Origin: Verrucomicrobiaceae bacterium
Lineage (GTDB): Bacteria > Verrucomicrobiota > Verrucomicrobiia > Verrucomicrobiales > Verrucomicrobiaceae
Reading direction: 5' to 3'
DNA length: 64,000 nucleotides
Assembly: GCA_947458455.1 (NCBI GenBank)
Contig: CANGYJ010000015.1
Location: 1-64,000 of the forward strand
The notes beneath the pieces were generated by a model. It was given only the letters and a program-made list of their open reading frames with translations. It was not told where the DNA came from and ran no database searches. Below are positions 34,161 through 41,811 of this stretch, one piece after another (position 1 is the first letter of the stretch; every line of letters starts with the position of its first letter). The position numbers were made by a program, and so were the translations under genes.

Positions 34161-34756
34161 CTATTTTCGCCGACGGCGCAGGCAAAGGAAAGACGCCACG
34201 CCGAGCAAAAGAGCGCTCCCCGGCTCCGGCACGGGCGTGACGACGAAATCGATGCAGTATAGGCTCACGAAGCTAGTGCCCCCCTGGACCCAGAAGGTGT
34301 AGTCGCCGGCCTGGAGGATGGCGAGGAGGTTGGTGTTCGTGTTGCCGAGACCGTCGAGTTCTTCCCGCCAGAGGCCATTGCTGAGGTGGTTGACGCTTTG
34401 CGCCGTGTCGATGGTGTTTCCGCTGGCGAGGGCCATGAAATGGCCGTTCGGGAAAACCGGATTCGATCCGTTGTAGGTGACGAGATTGATGGCGCTGACC
34501 TCGAAGCCGGAGGCGATGGTGAAGGTCCAGATGTCCGCGTCCAGCGTGGAACCATTCCAGCCCATGCTGCCTTGGACGATGTTGTTTCCGGCACCAAAGG
34601 TGAGGAAGGTGGGAGCGGCACTGTTTTCGAGAGGTCGAGCAGGCTGCCGAGAAGCGGGTCATGATTGAACTTGTCAGTTACCGCCTGTGCCGAGGCCACG
34701 GAGGTTCCGAGGGCCGCGAGGGGAAAGCAGATCAAGAGATGGCGGAGGTAATCCAC
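34161..34756 (-). pseudogene. PEP-CTERM surface protein gene with a frameshift
   Basis: The C-terminal frame (34161 to about 34630) encodes a beta-rich domain ending in VPEPGSALLLGVASFLCL and RRRRK. This is a PEP-CTERM sorting signal processed by exosortase. The signal peptide (YLRHLLICFPLAALGTSVA) is encoded in another frame from a GTG at 34756. The two frames meet near 34622-34632, at the GAAAAC stretch. Shifting frame there gives one continuous protein of about 198 aa (LLDL joined to ENSAAPTFLTFGAGNNI). Either the gene is broken or the base is a sequencing error. Upstream (34757-34800) is AT-rich and probably holds its promoter. Confidence 0.75.
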
Positions 34757-34877
34757 CCCTAAATTATGTTATTTATATATTTTATCATCAATAGGACTGG
34801 CTGCATTTTCAAAAAGAAGGCGGCTCCGAGGCATTTTTTGCTCGCCGGATACCCATCGAATGACTCATCCTCGCGGC

Positions 34878-35519
34878 ATGTCCCCCGCCCTGCTCCGCCT
34901 CGTTTGGCTGCCTTTTCTCCTCAGCCTGACCTCCTGCCTCTACCTGCGCACCACCCGCCAGAGCTTTGAAACCTCGGCTCCAGCGCCCGAGGTGGGCGGG
35001 GCCAAATTCCGGGCGGAATTCATCCCACGAGGCTCCGAGGCCGGGGTAACCGTCAGCGCCATGGTGCTCGGAGGGGCGATGATCACCGAAAACGGCCCCT
35101 ACCAACTCCGGCTGCATGCTTTTGGCAAAAAAGGCGAGCAGAACTGGTTCCGCGTCACCCGCTTCGTGCTGACCGTGCCGGGTAGGCTGAAGGCTCCGAT
35201 GGAAAAGCGGGCCTTCGAAGGTTCCGCGCCCTTTGAAAATACCTCCACCGCCGGCTCCACGCGTGCCAGCCTGCTCTTCGGCACCAAGATTCACATCAAC
35301 ACCCAGGATCAACGCGACAAGGAAATCTTCGTCGAAGCCGATGTGACGGTCATGCGCCGTGGCAGCCTCGTCCGTGGCACCATCCGCCTGCCGATGCAGC
35401 GCACGAAAGCCGCCCGAGGCGAGAGCTACTTCATCCCGAAGGAGATCGTGAAATCCTTCCGCCAAGAAACGCCCGCGAGCATTCCTTCCGCGCTGCCGCC
35501 GCCGCCAGAGGCTCCGTAA
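34878..35519 (+). CDS. Hypothetical lipoprotein
   Basis: A 213-aa exported lipoprotein of no known family. The signal is short (LLRLVWLPFLLSLTSC), with lipobox LTSC and lipidated Cys20. The mature part is beta-rich and ends in Pro-rich sequence. No Asp follows the Cys directly, so outer-membrane placement is likely if Lol rules hold. ATG 34860 is an alternative six residues earlier. The gene stands alone. Confidence 0.72.
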   Translation: MSPALLRLVWLPFLLSLTSCLYLRTTRQSFETSAPAPEVGGAKFRAEFIPRGSEAGVTVSAMVLGGAMITENGPYQLRLHAFGKKGEQNWFRVTRFVLTVPGRLKAPMEKRAFEGSAPFENTSTAGSTRASLLFGTKIHINTQDQRDKEIFVEADVTVMRRGSLVRGTIRLPMQRTKAARGESYFIPKEIVKSFRQETPASIPSALPPPPEAP

Positions 35520-35623
35520 ACTGAACGCTGGACAGTTCGCCACCGCTCGTCTCAAATGCGCCCGCTTTGCCCTCACTCGGGCAATTTTTTCTCCCCCTAA
35601 TCCAACAACCACACTCACATCCC

Positions 35624-36493
35624 ATGGGCAAAATCCAATTCGGCTCCGAAGTCTATACCTGGTTCATGCAGGGCACCGGCAAGGGCTACGACAACAAACT
35701 CGATCACATGATCAAGGTCGCCTCCGAAGCAGGCTTCACCGGCATCGAGCCGATGGTGCTCGAAATCTCCGCCAGCGCCCTCGGCTGCTCCAAATACTGG
35801 CTCGGGCCGCAGATCGACCCCATCCTCATGAAGGACACGCTTCAGAAGTACAACATGAAGCTCTGCGGATTGGCCCTCGTCTGCGCCTGGGATGGCGAAA
35901 CCGAGGCTCCGAACGAAAAAGAAGCCGCTGACTTCACCATCAACTACCTCAAGCACTTCCCCGGCGCCATGCTTGGCACCGTGACCCTGCCCTCCGGCCG
36001 CACCAACGACCTTCAAAAGCGCCGTTTGAACGTGGCCAAGAACGTCAACGCTGTCTCCCAGCGTGCGCATGATGCCGGCCTCGTCTGCTCCTACCATCCG
36101 AATTCCCCACCCGCCTCCCTCGTCCGCACGCAGGAGGACTACGACGTGGTCCTCAGCAGCCTCGATCCGAAGGTCACCGGCTGGACACCCGATGTGGGCC
36201 ACATCATCCGCGGCGGCATGGATGTCATCGCTACGCTGAACAAGTGGCAGCACCTCGTGAACCACATCCATTATAAAGACTTCTCCGGCAACGGCGCTGA
36301 ACCCTGGGCCCAGATGGGCACTGGCAAACTCGACTTCCATAAGGTCACCGAGTGGCTCGTGGCCCGCAATTACTCCGGCTGGATCATCTGCGAAGATGAA
36401 GCCCACGGTGCCGTCGATGACCCGGATGGCATCACCAAGCAGAACGGCGAATGGTGCAAATCCAACCTGTACCCGATCGCTGGCCTCGCCTAA
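35624..36493 (+). CDS. TIM-barrel sugar phosphate isomerase/epimerase (AP endonuclease 2 family)
   Basis: A 289-aa cytosolic TIM-barrel protein of the xylose isomerase-like superfamily. The barrel begins FGSEVYTWFMQG. Metal-site residues appear in TGIEPMVLE, SYHPNS, TPDVGHIIRGG, NHIHYKDF and WIICEDEAH. The final Glu and the two His-containing strands give the usual divalent metal set. It would interconvert ketoses such as inosose, tagatose or psicose derivatives; the substrate is not evident. ATG 35624 is chosen over 35567 because the extra residues are not conserved in type. A terminator follows. Confidence 0.87.
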   Translation: MGKIQFGSEVYTWFMQGTGKGYDNKLDHMIKVASEAGFTGIEPMVLEISASALGCSKYWLGPQIDPILMKDTLQKYNMKLCGLALVCAWDGETEAPNEKEAADFTINYLKHFPGAMLGTVTLPSGRTNDLQKRRLNVAKNVNAVSQRAHDAGLVCSYHPNSPPASLVRTQEDYDVVLSSLDPKVTGWTPDVGHIIRGGMDVIATLNKWQHLVNHIHYKDFSGNGAEPWAQMGTGKLDFHKVTEWLVARNYSGWIICEDEAHGAVDDPDGITKQNGEWCKSNLYPIAGLA

Positions 36494-36511
36494 TCGCCGC
36501 GCCTCGTTTTG

Positions 36512-36550
36512 AAGCCGCCCTCTTCCTTCCGGGAGTGGGCGGCTTTTCAT
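36512..36550 (+). terminator. Rho-independent terminator after the epimerase gene
   Basis: AAGCCGCCC (36512-36520) pairs with GGGCGGCTT (36537-36545), followed by TTTCATTTT. It lies 19 bases after the epimerase stop on the same strand. Confidence 0.85.
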
Positions 36551-36610
36551 TTTCGGAAGAACGTCATCTGCCTGTAGCATTCGGGCGTGCCCGGCGTTTA
36601 GCCTTCACGC

Positions 36611-38911
36611 ATGCCCCGAATCGTCTGGCAAAACCTCAACCTCACCTGGCTGGCCGCCGGGGTGGTGATTTTGGTGCTTGGCTTGCTCGTTTTCGGTTAC
36701 CGGCGCTCGCCCGTGCGCGGCTGGCGGCGGCTGGCGGCGTTGCTTTGCAAAACGAGTGCTCTCGCGCTGCTGGCGCTGTGCCTGCTCGATCCGCTGTGGA
36801 CGCTGTCGATGCCGAAGAAGGGCGAAAACGAGGTCGTGGTGCTCGTCGATGCCAGCGCCTCGCTCGATCTGGCCGAGTCGGCCGGAGGCGAGACAAGGGC
36901 GGCGCAGCTTCAGGCAGCGTTAATCTCAGGAAACGACGACGCGGCGTGGATTCGGGCCCTGGGCGAGGACTTCCGGCTGCGGCTGATGACGGCCGGTTCG
37001 CAAACCGTGAGCGTGCCGCATTTCCGCGGGCTGAAATTCGATGGCACGCGCTCGGACTTCGCCCGCACGCTGATGACGCTGCGCTCCGGCGGCACGAATC
37101 TGGCCGCGGTCGTCGTGGTGAGCGATGGCAACGCCACCGATGCCTCGGCATGGAAAGCCGAGGCCAAGGGTGCGCCCATCTTCACCGTGCTCACCGGCGA
37201 GAAGGCTCCGAAGCCAGATCTGAGCATCGATGAGGCCACGGTAGCCACGAGTCCCTTCGAAGATGCACCCGTGACCATCACCGCACGCGTCAGCGGCAGC
37301 GGCAAAGCCACGCTGCAAGTGCTCGGCGAGGACAAGAAGGCCGTGGCGACGGAAAAAGTGACGCTGAATGGCAATGCGGCGCAGACGGTGCGTCTCCGCG
37401 TGCCGGTGGCCAAGCCGGGCGTGTCGTTTTACCGCCTCGATCTCAAGGGCGAAGGCACTCCAGAAGCCACGCTGGCAAACAACACGCGTCTGCTCGCGGC
37501 GGATCGCGGCGCGGGGCCGTATCGCGTGCTCTATGTGACGGGCAGGCCGAACTGGGAGTACAAATTCCTTCGCCGGGCCATTGCGGGGGATGATGACATT
37601 CAAATGCCAGCGCTGGTGCGCATCGCGAAGAGGGAGCCGAAATTTGAATGGCGTGGCCGAGCTGGTGAGAGCGTGAATCCGCTCTTCCGCGGCTTTGGAG
37701 CCAAAGACGGCGAGGAAGCGCAGCGCTACGACCAGCCGGTGATCATTCGTTTGGGCACCAAAGATGCCAAAGAACTCAGCGATGGCTTCCCGAAGGCCGC
37801 GGAGGACTTCTTCGCGGAGTTCCGCGCCATCATTCTCGATGACATCGAGGCGCAATTCTTCACGCAGGAGCAGATGAACCTCATCGAGCGTTTCGTAAGC
37901 GAGCGCGGCGGTGCCTTGCTGATGCTCGGCGGCCAGGAAAGCTTCCGCGCTGGTGGTTACGACAACACGCCCATCGGCCGCATGCTGCCGGTGTATCTCG
38001 ATCAAGCCGCCATCGGTCCGGCGATCGGCGATGCGAGGTTCAATCTCACGCGGGAAGGCTGGCTCGAATCGTGGATGCGGCTGCGGACGGATCGCGAGGA
38101 GGATGAGAAGCGCCTCACGACGATGACGGCGTTTCAATCGGTGAATCCGGCCTCGTCGATCAAACCGGGCGCGAGCATCCTGGCGACGGTTTCCGATGCG
38201 CAGACGAGTCACCCAGCCATCGCGGTGCAGCGTTTTGGCGAAGGTCGCGTGGGCAGCATGCTCATCGGCGATCTGTGGCGCTGGGGGCTGCATGATGAGG
38301 AATCGCACAAGGACATGGACCGCCTATGGCGTCAGCTCATGCGCTGGCTCGTCGTCGATGTGGCGGATGCGGTTAGCTTTGCCGCCGAGATCGACCCGGC
38401 GGACCGCGAACGCGTGAAGCTGGCCGTGCGGGTAAAGGATCGCGCCTTCAAGGCGAACAGCGATGCCATCGTGAAGATCGAGGTCACGCAGCCGGACGGC
38501 ACGAAGTCGCAGCTCTTCGCCGAGCCGAGCCTGAAGGAGCCGGGTTTGTTTGAGACAGAGTTTTTTGCCAGCAAGCCCGGCAATTATCGCGCTACCACGA
38601 CGGTCGAGGATGCCGAAAAACGCACGCCGCTGGGCACGAAAGCCGTTGGCTGGATGCATGATCCGCTGGCGGTCGAGTTTGCGAAGCTGGAGCCGAATCG
38701 CGACTTGATGAAACGCCTCGCCGAGGACACCAGCGGCAAGATGATCGCCCTCGAAGACATCGCGAAGCTGCCGGAGATGCTCAAAAACATCCGCGTGCCC
38801 GTCGAGGTCACGCTCGCCACGCCGCTTTGGCATACGCCGTGGGTCTTCGCGGCCATTTTGCTGCTCCTGCTCGGCGAGTGGGCACTGCGACGGAAAGGAG
38901 GCATGGCGTGA
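36611..38911 (+). CDS. Membrane protein with VWA-like and glutamine-amidotransferase-like regions
   Basis: A 766-aa inner-membrane protein. Two N-terminal helices (residues about 12-30 and 42-62) and one C-terminal helix (WVFAAILLLLLGEWAL) frame a large periplasmic part. VVVLVDASASLDLAES and LAAVVVVSDGNATDASAW recall the MIDAS and core strands of a von Willebrand A fold. A later region (RVLYVTGRPNWEYKFLRRAI, then RGGALLMLGGQESFRAGGYD) matches the class I amidotransferase-like domain common in planctomycete and verrucomicrobial proteins of this kind. It overlaps the next gene by one base (TGATG), so the two are co-translated. It probably belongs to a MoxR/BatA-type envelope system, but no MoxR ATPase is present in the window. 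Confidence 0.8.
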   Translation: MPRIVWQNLNLTWLAAGVVILVLGLLVFGYRRSPVRGWRRLAALLCKTSALALLALCLLDPLWTLSMPKKGENEVVVLVDASASLDLAESAGGETRAAQLQAALISGNDDAAWIRALGEDFRLRLMTAGSQTVSVPHFRGLKFDGTRSDFARTLMTLRSGGTNLAAVVVVSDGNATDASAWKAEAKGAPIFTVLTGEKAPKPDLSIDEATVATSPFEDAPVTITARVSGSGKATLQVLGEDKKAVATEKVTLNGNAAQTVRLRVPVAKPGVSFYRLDLKGEGTPEATLANNTRLLAADRGAGPYRVLYVTGRPNWEYKFLRRAIAGDDDIQMPALVRIAKREPKFEWRGRAGESVNPLFRGFGAKDGEEAQRYDQPVIIRLGTKDAKELSDGFPKAAEDFFAEFRAIILDDIEAQFFTQEQMNLIERFVSERGGALLMLGGQESFRAGGYDNTPIGRMLPVYLDQAAIGPAIGDARFNLTREGWLESWMRLRTDREEDEKRLTTMTAFQSVNPASSIKPGASILATVSDAQTSHPAIAVQRFGEGRVGSMLIGDLWRWGLHDEESHKDMDRLWRQLMRWLVVDVADAVSFAAEIDPADRERVKLAVRVKDRAFKANSDAIVKIEVTQPDGTKSQLFAEPSLKEPGLFETEFFASKPGNYRATTTVEDAEKRTPLGTKAVGWMHDPLAVEFAKLEPNRDLMKRLAEDTSGKMIALEDIAKLPEMLKNIRVPVEVTLATPLWHTPWVFAAILLLLLGEWALRRKGGMA

Positions 38912-39867
38912 TGTCTTGGCTTTCTCGTAGCGGCGGGCGTCAGCACGCCGGAAAACGGACGTTTTCCGCTACGGTGGGGGTTTTGCTCCTGCTCGTGAGT
39001 TCATTGGCTGCTCGAAACCTCGATATCGTCATCGTCCGGGGTGCGGATGGCGAGGAGGAGTTCGGGAAGAAGTTCACGACGCAGGTGGAGGCCTGGAAAG
39101 CGGCCTGCGCAAAGGGCGAGGTGCCCGTCGAGGTGATCTCAGGCGCTGAAACGACCGCGAAACTCGAAAAACGACTCAGAACCTCAAAAGCGGATCGCTC
39201 ACTGTGGCTCGTGCTGATCGGTCACGGCACGTTTGATGGTCGCGAGGCCATGTTTAATGCCGAGGGGCCGGATTTTGATGCCAAGCAACTCGCCGGATGG
39301 CTGGCACCTTTGAAGCAGGAAGTGGTCGTCATTCACACCGCGTCGTCGAGCGGCGGGTTTGTGCGTCCGCTGAGCGGAAAAGGCCGCGTCATCATCACCT
39401 CGACGAAAAGCCCTGATGAGGTGTTTTATGCGCGATTTGGCGAGTACTTCGCCGAAGCCATCGGCGGCCTGCCCGAAGCGGATCTGGATCAAGACAAGCA
39501 AGTCTCGCTTCTCGAAGCCTTCCGCCATGCCAGCAAGGCCGCCGCCACCTTTTACGAGAACGAAGAACGCCTCGCCACCGAACACGCCTTTTTCGATGAC
39601 AATGGCGATGGCGTTCCCACACGCCGCGAAGCACTCGAAGCTCCGCCCGCCGATGCCAAACTCGATGGCGAACGTGCCTCCCAACTCGTCCTCGTGCTCA
39701 GCGGCGAGGAAAAGCAGCTCACCGACGAGCAGCGCACGAAGCGCGATGCCCTCGAAAGCCAGCTCAAGAAGCTTCGCGAGCAGCAGACACAGCTCGGCGA
39801 CGAGGCCTACTACTCACAGCTCGAAAAACTGCTGCGCGAACTGGCGGCGGTGTATTCAAAGGCATGA
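38911..39867 (+). CDS. C13/caspase-like fold protein lacking the catalytic Cys, with EF-hand-like loops
   Basis: A 318-aa exported protein. Following a hydrophobic segment (VGVLLLLVSSLAA), residues 36-240 resemble a legumain/caspase-like fold. WLVLIGHGTFDG holds the His (105), while the position of the Cys is occupied by Ser in IHTASSSGGF (143-150), so normal Cys protease activity is not expected. Two calcium-loop-like stretches, DLDQDKQVSLLEAF and DDNGDGVPTRREA, follow, then a C-terminal coiled coil. It is coupled to the gene upstream through TGATG. Its N-terminal residues 6-21 are encoded by a palindromic repeat (38926-38973), so the start is not certain. Confidence 0.72.
   Translation: MSWLSRSGGRQHAGKRTFSATVGVLLLLVSSLAARNLDIVIVRGADGEEEFGKKFTTQVEAWKAACAKGEVPVEVISGAETTAKLEKRLRTSKADRSLWLVLIGHGTFDGREAMFNAEGPDFDAKQLAGWLAPLKQEVVVIHTASSSGGFVRPLSGKGRVIITSTKSPDEVFYARFGEYFAEAIGGLPEADLDQDKQVSLLEAFRHASKAAATFYENEERLATEHAFFDDNGDGVPTRREALEAPPADAKLDGERASQLVLVLSGEEKQLTDEQRTKRDALESQLKKLREQQTQLGDEAYYSQLEKLLRELAAVYSKA
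38926..38973. repeat. Palindromic repeat (CGTAGCGG...CCGCTACG) inside a coding region
   Basis: Outer arms CGTAGCGG (38926-38933) and CCGCTACG (38966-38973) enclose CGGCG/CGCCG and a perfect GGAAAACG/CGTTTTCC hairpin (38950-38967). It is translated as part of the N-terminus of the C13-like protein (RSGGRQHAGKRTFSAT). The GTAG...CTAC ends match the repeats at 13556, 39896 and 54941. Confidence 0.8.
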
Positions 39868-39895
39868 GCGCAACGGCAACGATTTGCCGACCTTC

Positions 39896-40060
39896 GTAGG
39901 CCGGATGTGTTCGGCGGGACGAACTCCGCCAACAGACCAAACCCCATCGCTGAACTATCCGGCTGGCTGGGGAGTTATCGTGTGCTTCACGAGCCGGATA
40001 GTTGGGCGATGTTCCCGAAGAGAACCACGACGTCTTCTCCGCCCAACACATCCGGCCTAC
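39896..40060. repeat. 165-bp imperfect palindrome with GTAG...CTAC ends
   Basis: The left end GTAGGCCGGATGTGTTCGGC (from 39896) matches the reverse of the right end (to 40060) with one mismatch over 22 bases. Further inward AACTATCCGGC (39953-39963) pairs with GCCGGATAGTT (39993-40003), and both arms carry CATCGC before it. The arms are the same length, so this is an inverted duplication of about 70-80 bp around a short loop. There is no coding capacity and no transposase. It looks MITE- or REP-like. Confidence 0.85.
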
Positions 40061-40262
40061 ATCAGCGCCCGCGAGGAACCACCGCTGAAAAAATTTTCAG
40101 TTCGCGCAAAATTTCTGCGATTCGTCACACAGGTTGGCCCGCAGGCTGCTCATTCTAGAATTCGGTTGAGGCGAGAGCTTCAAAACGTTCCGGGTTCGCT
40201 CGGAAGACAAAACAACGAGCTAGTGAGTCACTTCATGGTTGGGGACTCACTGGTCACCTAAA

Positions 40263-40309
40263 GGCCCGGTGGAATTTTGGTTGGGTTCCACCGGGCCGAG
40301 GTGTTTTTA
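40263..40309 (+). terminator. Strong hairpin terminator
   Basis: GGCCCGGTGGAA (40263-40274) pairs perfectly with TTCCACCGGGCC (40286-40297) around an 11-base loop. GAGGTGTTTTTA follows on the plus strand. It is 400 bases after the nearest plus-strand gene, so it either ends a long 3' region or a separate small transcript. Confidence 0.8.
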
Positions 40310-40326
40310 GTCGGGACGATGGCTTG

Positions 40327-40397
40327 ATGGAGTGATGGATTATTGGAGTCGTGTAGTATTGGCTTGTCCCATCCCTCCAACACTCCAGTACTCCAAC
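40327..40397. repeat. Degenerate octamer arrays in inverted arrangement
   Basis: ATGGAGTG, ATGGATTA and TTGGAGTC (40327-40350) face CCTCCAAC, ACTCCAGT and ACTCCAAC (40374-40397). The units have the period and core of the ACTCCACC array at 1-130. The inverted halves can fold on each other. The array ends 25 bases before the GcvH-like start. Confidence 0.72.
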
Positions 40398-40421
40398 CCT
40401 GCACCCACCCTGCCCCGCCCG

Positions 40422-40904
40422 ATGCCGCTGAATTTCATCCGCTTCAAACACGCCCGCTTCTCCGCCCGGTTTCCGGACACCTTCCACTACTCGCGTTCGC
40501 ACTACTGGATGGCTCCGGTGGAAGGCGAGCCCGGCCTGTGGCGTGTGGGCTTCACGAAATTTGCCACGCGGATGTTGGGCGAGTTGGTGGATTGCGAATG
40601 GAAACCTGCCGAAGGCGGCCCCGTGGCCCCCGGCGACAACATCGGCTGGGTGGAAGGTTTCAAAGCGGCCTCGGATGTTTATTGCGTGATGAACGGTGCC
40701 TTCGCCGGAGGCAATCCACTCCTCAAACAGGATGCCTGCATCGTGCGCAGCGATCCCTACGAGCAGGGCTGGCTCTATTCGGTTCGCGGCGAACCGGAGC
40801 CAGAGAGTCTCGACGTGCAGGGCTACATCGACCTGCTCAGCGCCACCATCCACCGCATGGCCGAAGAAGGCCACGGCGAGGAGGAGGAGAACATTGAACG
40901 TTGA
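40422..40904 (+). CDS. GcvH-like lipoyl-domain protein
   Basis: A 160-aa protein resembling glycine cleavage H protein. GFTKFATRMLGELVDCEW and GDNIGWVEGFKAASDVY are the barrel strands, and Lys81 in GFKAASDVY is the expected lipoylation site. LLKQDACIVRSDPYEQGWLY matches the H-protein C-terminal part. No gcvT, gcvP or lipoyl ligase lies nearby. It may serve the glycine cleavage system encoded elsewhere or another lipoyl-linked process. The acidic end (GEEEENIER) and the TGA stop are formed by the start of a heptamer array. ATG 40422 is chosen because the frame before it is the octamer repeat. Confidence 0.82.
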   Translation: MPLNFIRFKHARFSARFPDTFHYSRSHYWMAPVEGEPGLWRVGFTKFATRMLGELVDCEWKPAEGGPVAPGDNIGWVEGFKAASDVYCVMNGAFAGGNPLLKQDACIVRSDPYEQGWLYSVRGEPEPESLDVQGYIDLLSATIHRMAEEGHGEEEENIER

Positions 40905-40961
40905 ACTTCCAACGCTCAAACTGTTGAACGTTGAGCGTTCAACGTTGAATGTTGAACGTTC
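40893..40961. repeat. Heptamer array (GTTGAAC type)
   Basis: Consecutive seven-base units read ATTGAAC, GTTGAAC, TTCCAAC and GCTCAAA. After CT they continue GTTGAAC, GTTGAGC, GTTCAAC, GTTGAAT and GTTGAAC (to 40957), then GTT. The second unit supplies the TGA stop of the GcvH-like gene. The last ones fill the ribosome-binding region of the next gene (ATG 40962), where no Shine-Dalgarno remains. Confidence 0.9.
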
Positions 40962-41810
40962 ATGAGCCTTCCCTCCCACATCTGGATCAACGGAACCGTC
41001 TTCCCGACTGCGGAAGCCCGCATCTCGCCCTTCGATCATGGTTTCCTCGTCGGTGACGGCGTGTTCGAGACCTTGGTGGCGAGACATGGGAAGCCCTTCA
41101 CGGCCATTCGGCATTGGAAGCGGCTCGTGGCTTCGTGCGATGCGATGGGCTTTGCCGCGCCTCGCTTTGAGCTGTTCATCGCCGCCATTCAGGACGTGAT
41201 GGATGCGAATGGCATGCGCGATGCCCGCATCCGTGTGACGGTGACGAGTGGCGATGGCCCGCTGGGCTCGGATCGCGGTCACGACACGCCGACGATGACC
41301 GTGGTGGCCTCCGTGCTCAAACCCTGGTCGCCGACCGAAACCGCCGTGACGGTGCCGTGGACTCGAAACGAGCGTGGTGCCCTCGCTGGCATCAAATCGA
41401 CCTCCTATGGCGAAAACGCCCGCGCCTTGGCCGATGCCAAATCACGCGGCGCTGGCGAGGCGATCCTGGCAAACACTCGTGACGAACTTTGTGAAGGCAG
41501 CGGCACGAACCTCTTCGTGGTGCATGACAATGTCGTGAAGACACCGCCGCTGGAAAGCGGATGCCTGGCGGGTGTCACGCGTGCTCTCGTGATCGAGGCC
41601 TGTCAGCACGCGGGAATGGCCGTTCGCGAGGAAACGATGCCGCTTTCCATTCTCGAAACCTGCCAGGAAGCGTTTTTAACCTCCAGCACTCGCGATGTGC
41701 ATCCGCTGGCCGCCATCGATGGCCGCAAACTGCCCGGCGAATCCGCCACGATGACGCAACGCGTAGCCCAGGCCTTCCGCGACTTCATCGCGGGCAAGGA
41801 CGATCCGTGA
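40962..41810 (+). CDS. Class IV PLP aminotransferase (PabC/BCAT-like)
   Basis: A 282-aa fold-type IV PLP enzyme. WINGTVFPTAEARISPFDHG and FLVGDGVFETL begin the domain. The catalytic lysine is in GIKSTSYGENARAL, and ANTRDELCEGSGTNLFVV and TSSTRDVHPLAAIDG close the active site. The length and motifs fit aminodeoxychorismate lyase or a short branched-chain aminotransferase, and the sequence alone does not choose between them. The start is preceded by a heptamer repeat instead of a Shine-Dalgarno, so initiation may be weak or leaderless-like. Confidence 0.87.
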   Translation: MSLPSHIWINGTVFPTAEARISPFDHGFLVGDGVFETLVARHGKPFTAIRHWKRLVASCDAMGFAAPRFELFIAAIQDVMDANGMRDARIRVTVTSGDGPLGSDRGHDTPTMTVVASVLKPWSPTETAVTVPWTRNERGALAGIKSTSYGENARALADAKSRGAGEAILANTRDELCEGSGTNLFVVHDNVVKTPPLESGCLAGVTRALVIEACQHAGMAVREETMPLSILETCQEAFLTSSTRDVHPLAAIDGRKLPGESATMTQRVAQAFRDFIAGKDDP

Positions 41811-41811
41811 T

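Larger units (their letters stand above)
39868..40421. other. Intergenic region with repeats, hairpins and a terminator
   Basis: This 554-base stretch has no convincing gene. It holds a 165-bp imperfect palindrome (39896-40060) and an unassigned segment (40061-40215). Next comes an AGTGAGTC/GACTCACT hairpin (about 40221-40250), then a strong terminator (40263-40309) and a degenerate octamer array (40327-40397). The paired hairpins before the terminator would suit the 3' end of a small RNA starting near 40100-40180, but no promoter or known RNA family was recognised. Confidence 0.6.

Noticed and set aside
39896-40060. Insertion sequence
   Set aside because: It has inverted ends but only 165 bases, no open frame of transposase type and no visible target duplication, so only a MITE- or REP-like label is justified.
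40061-40309. tmRNA or 6S RNA
   Set aside because: There is no CCA end, tag reading frame or recognised core. Only generic hairpins are seen, so no RNA family is assigned.
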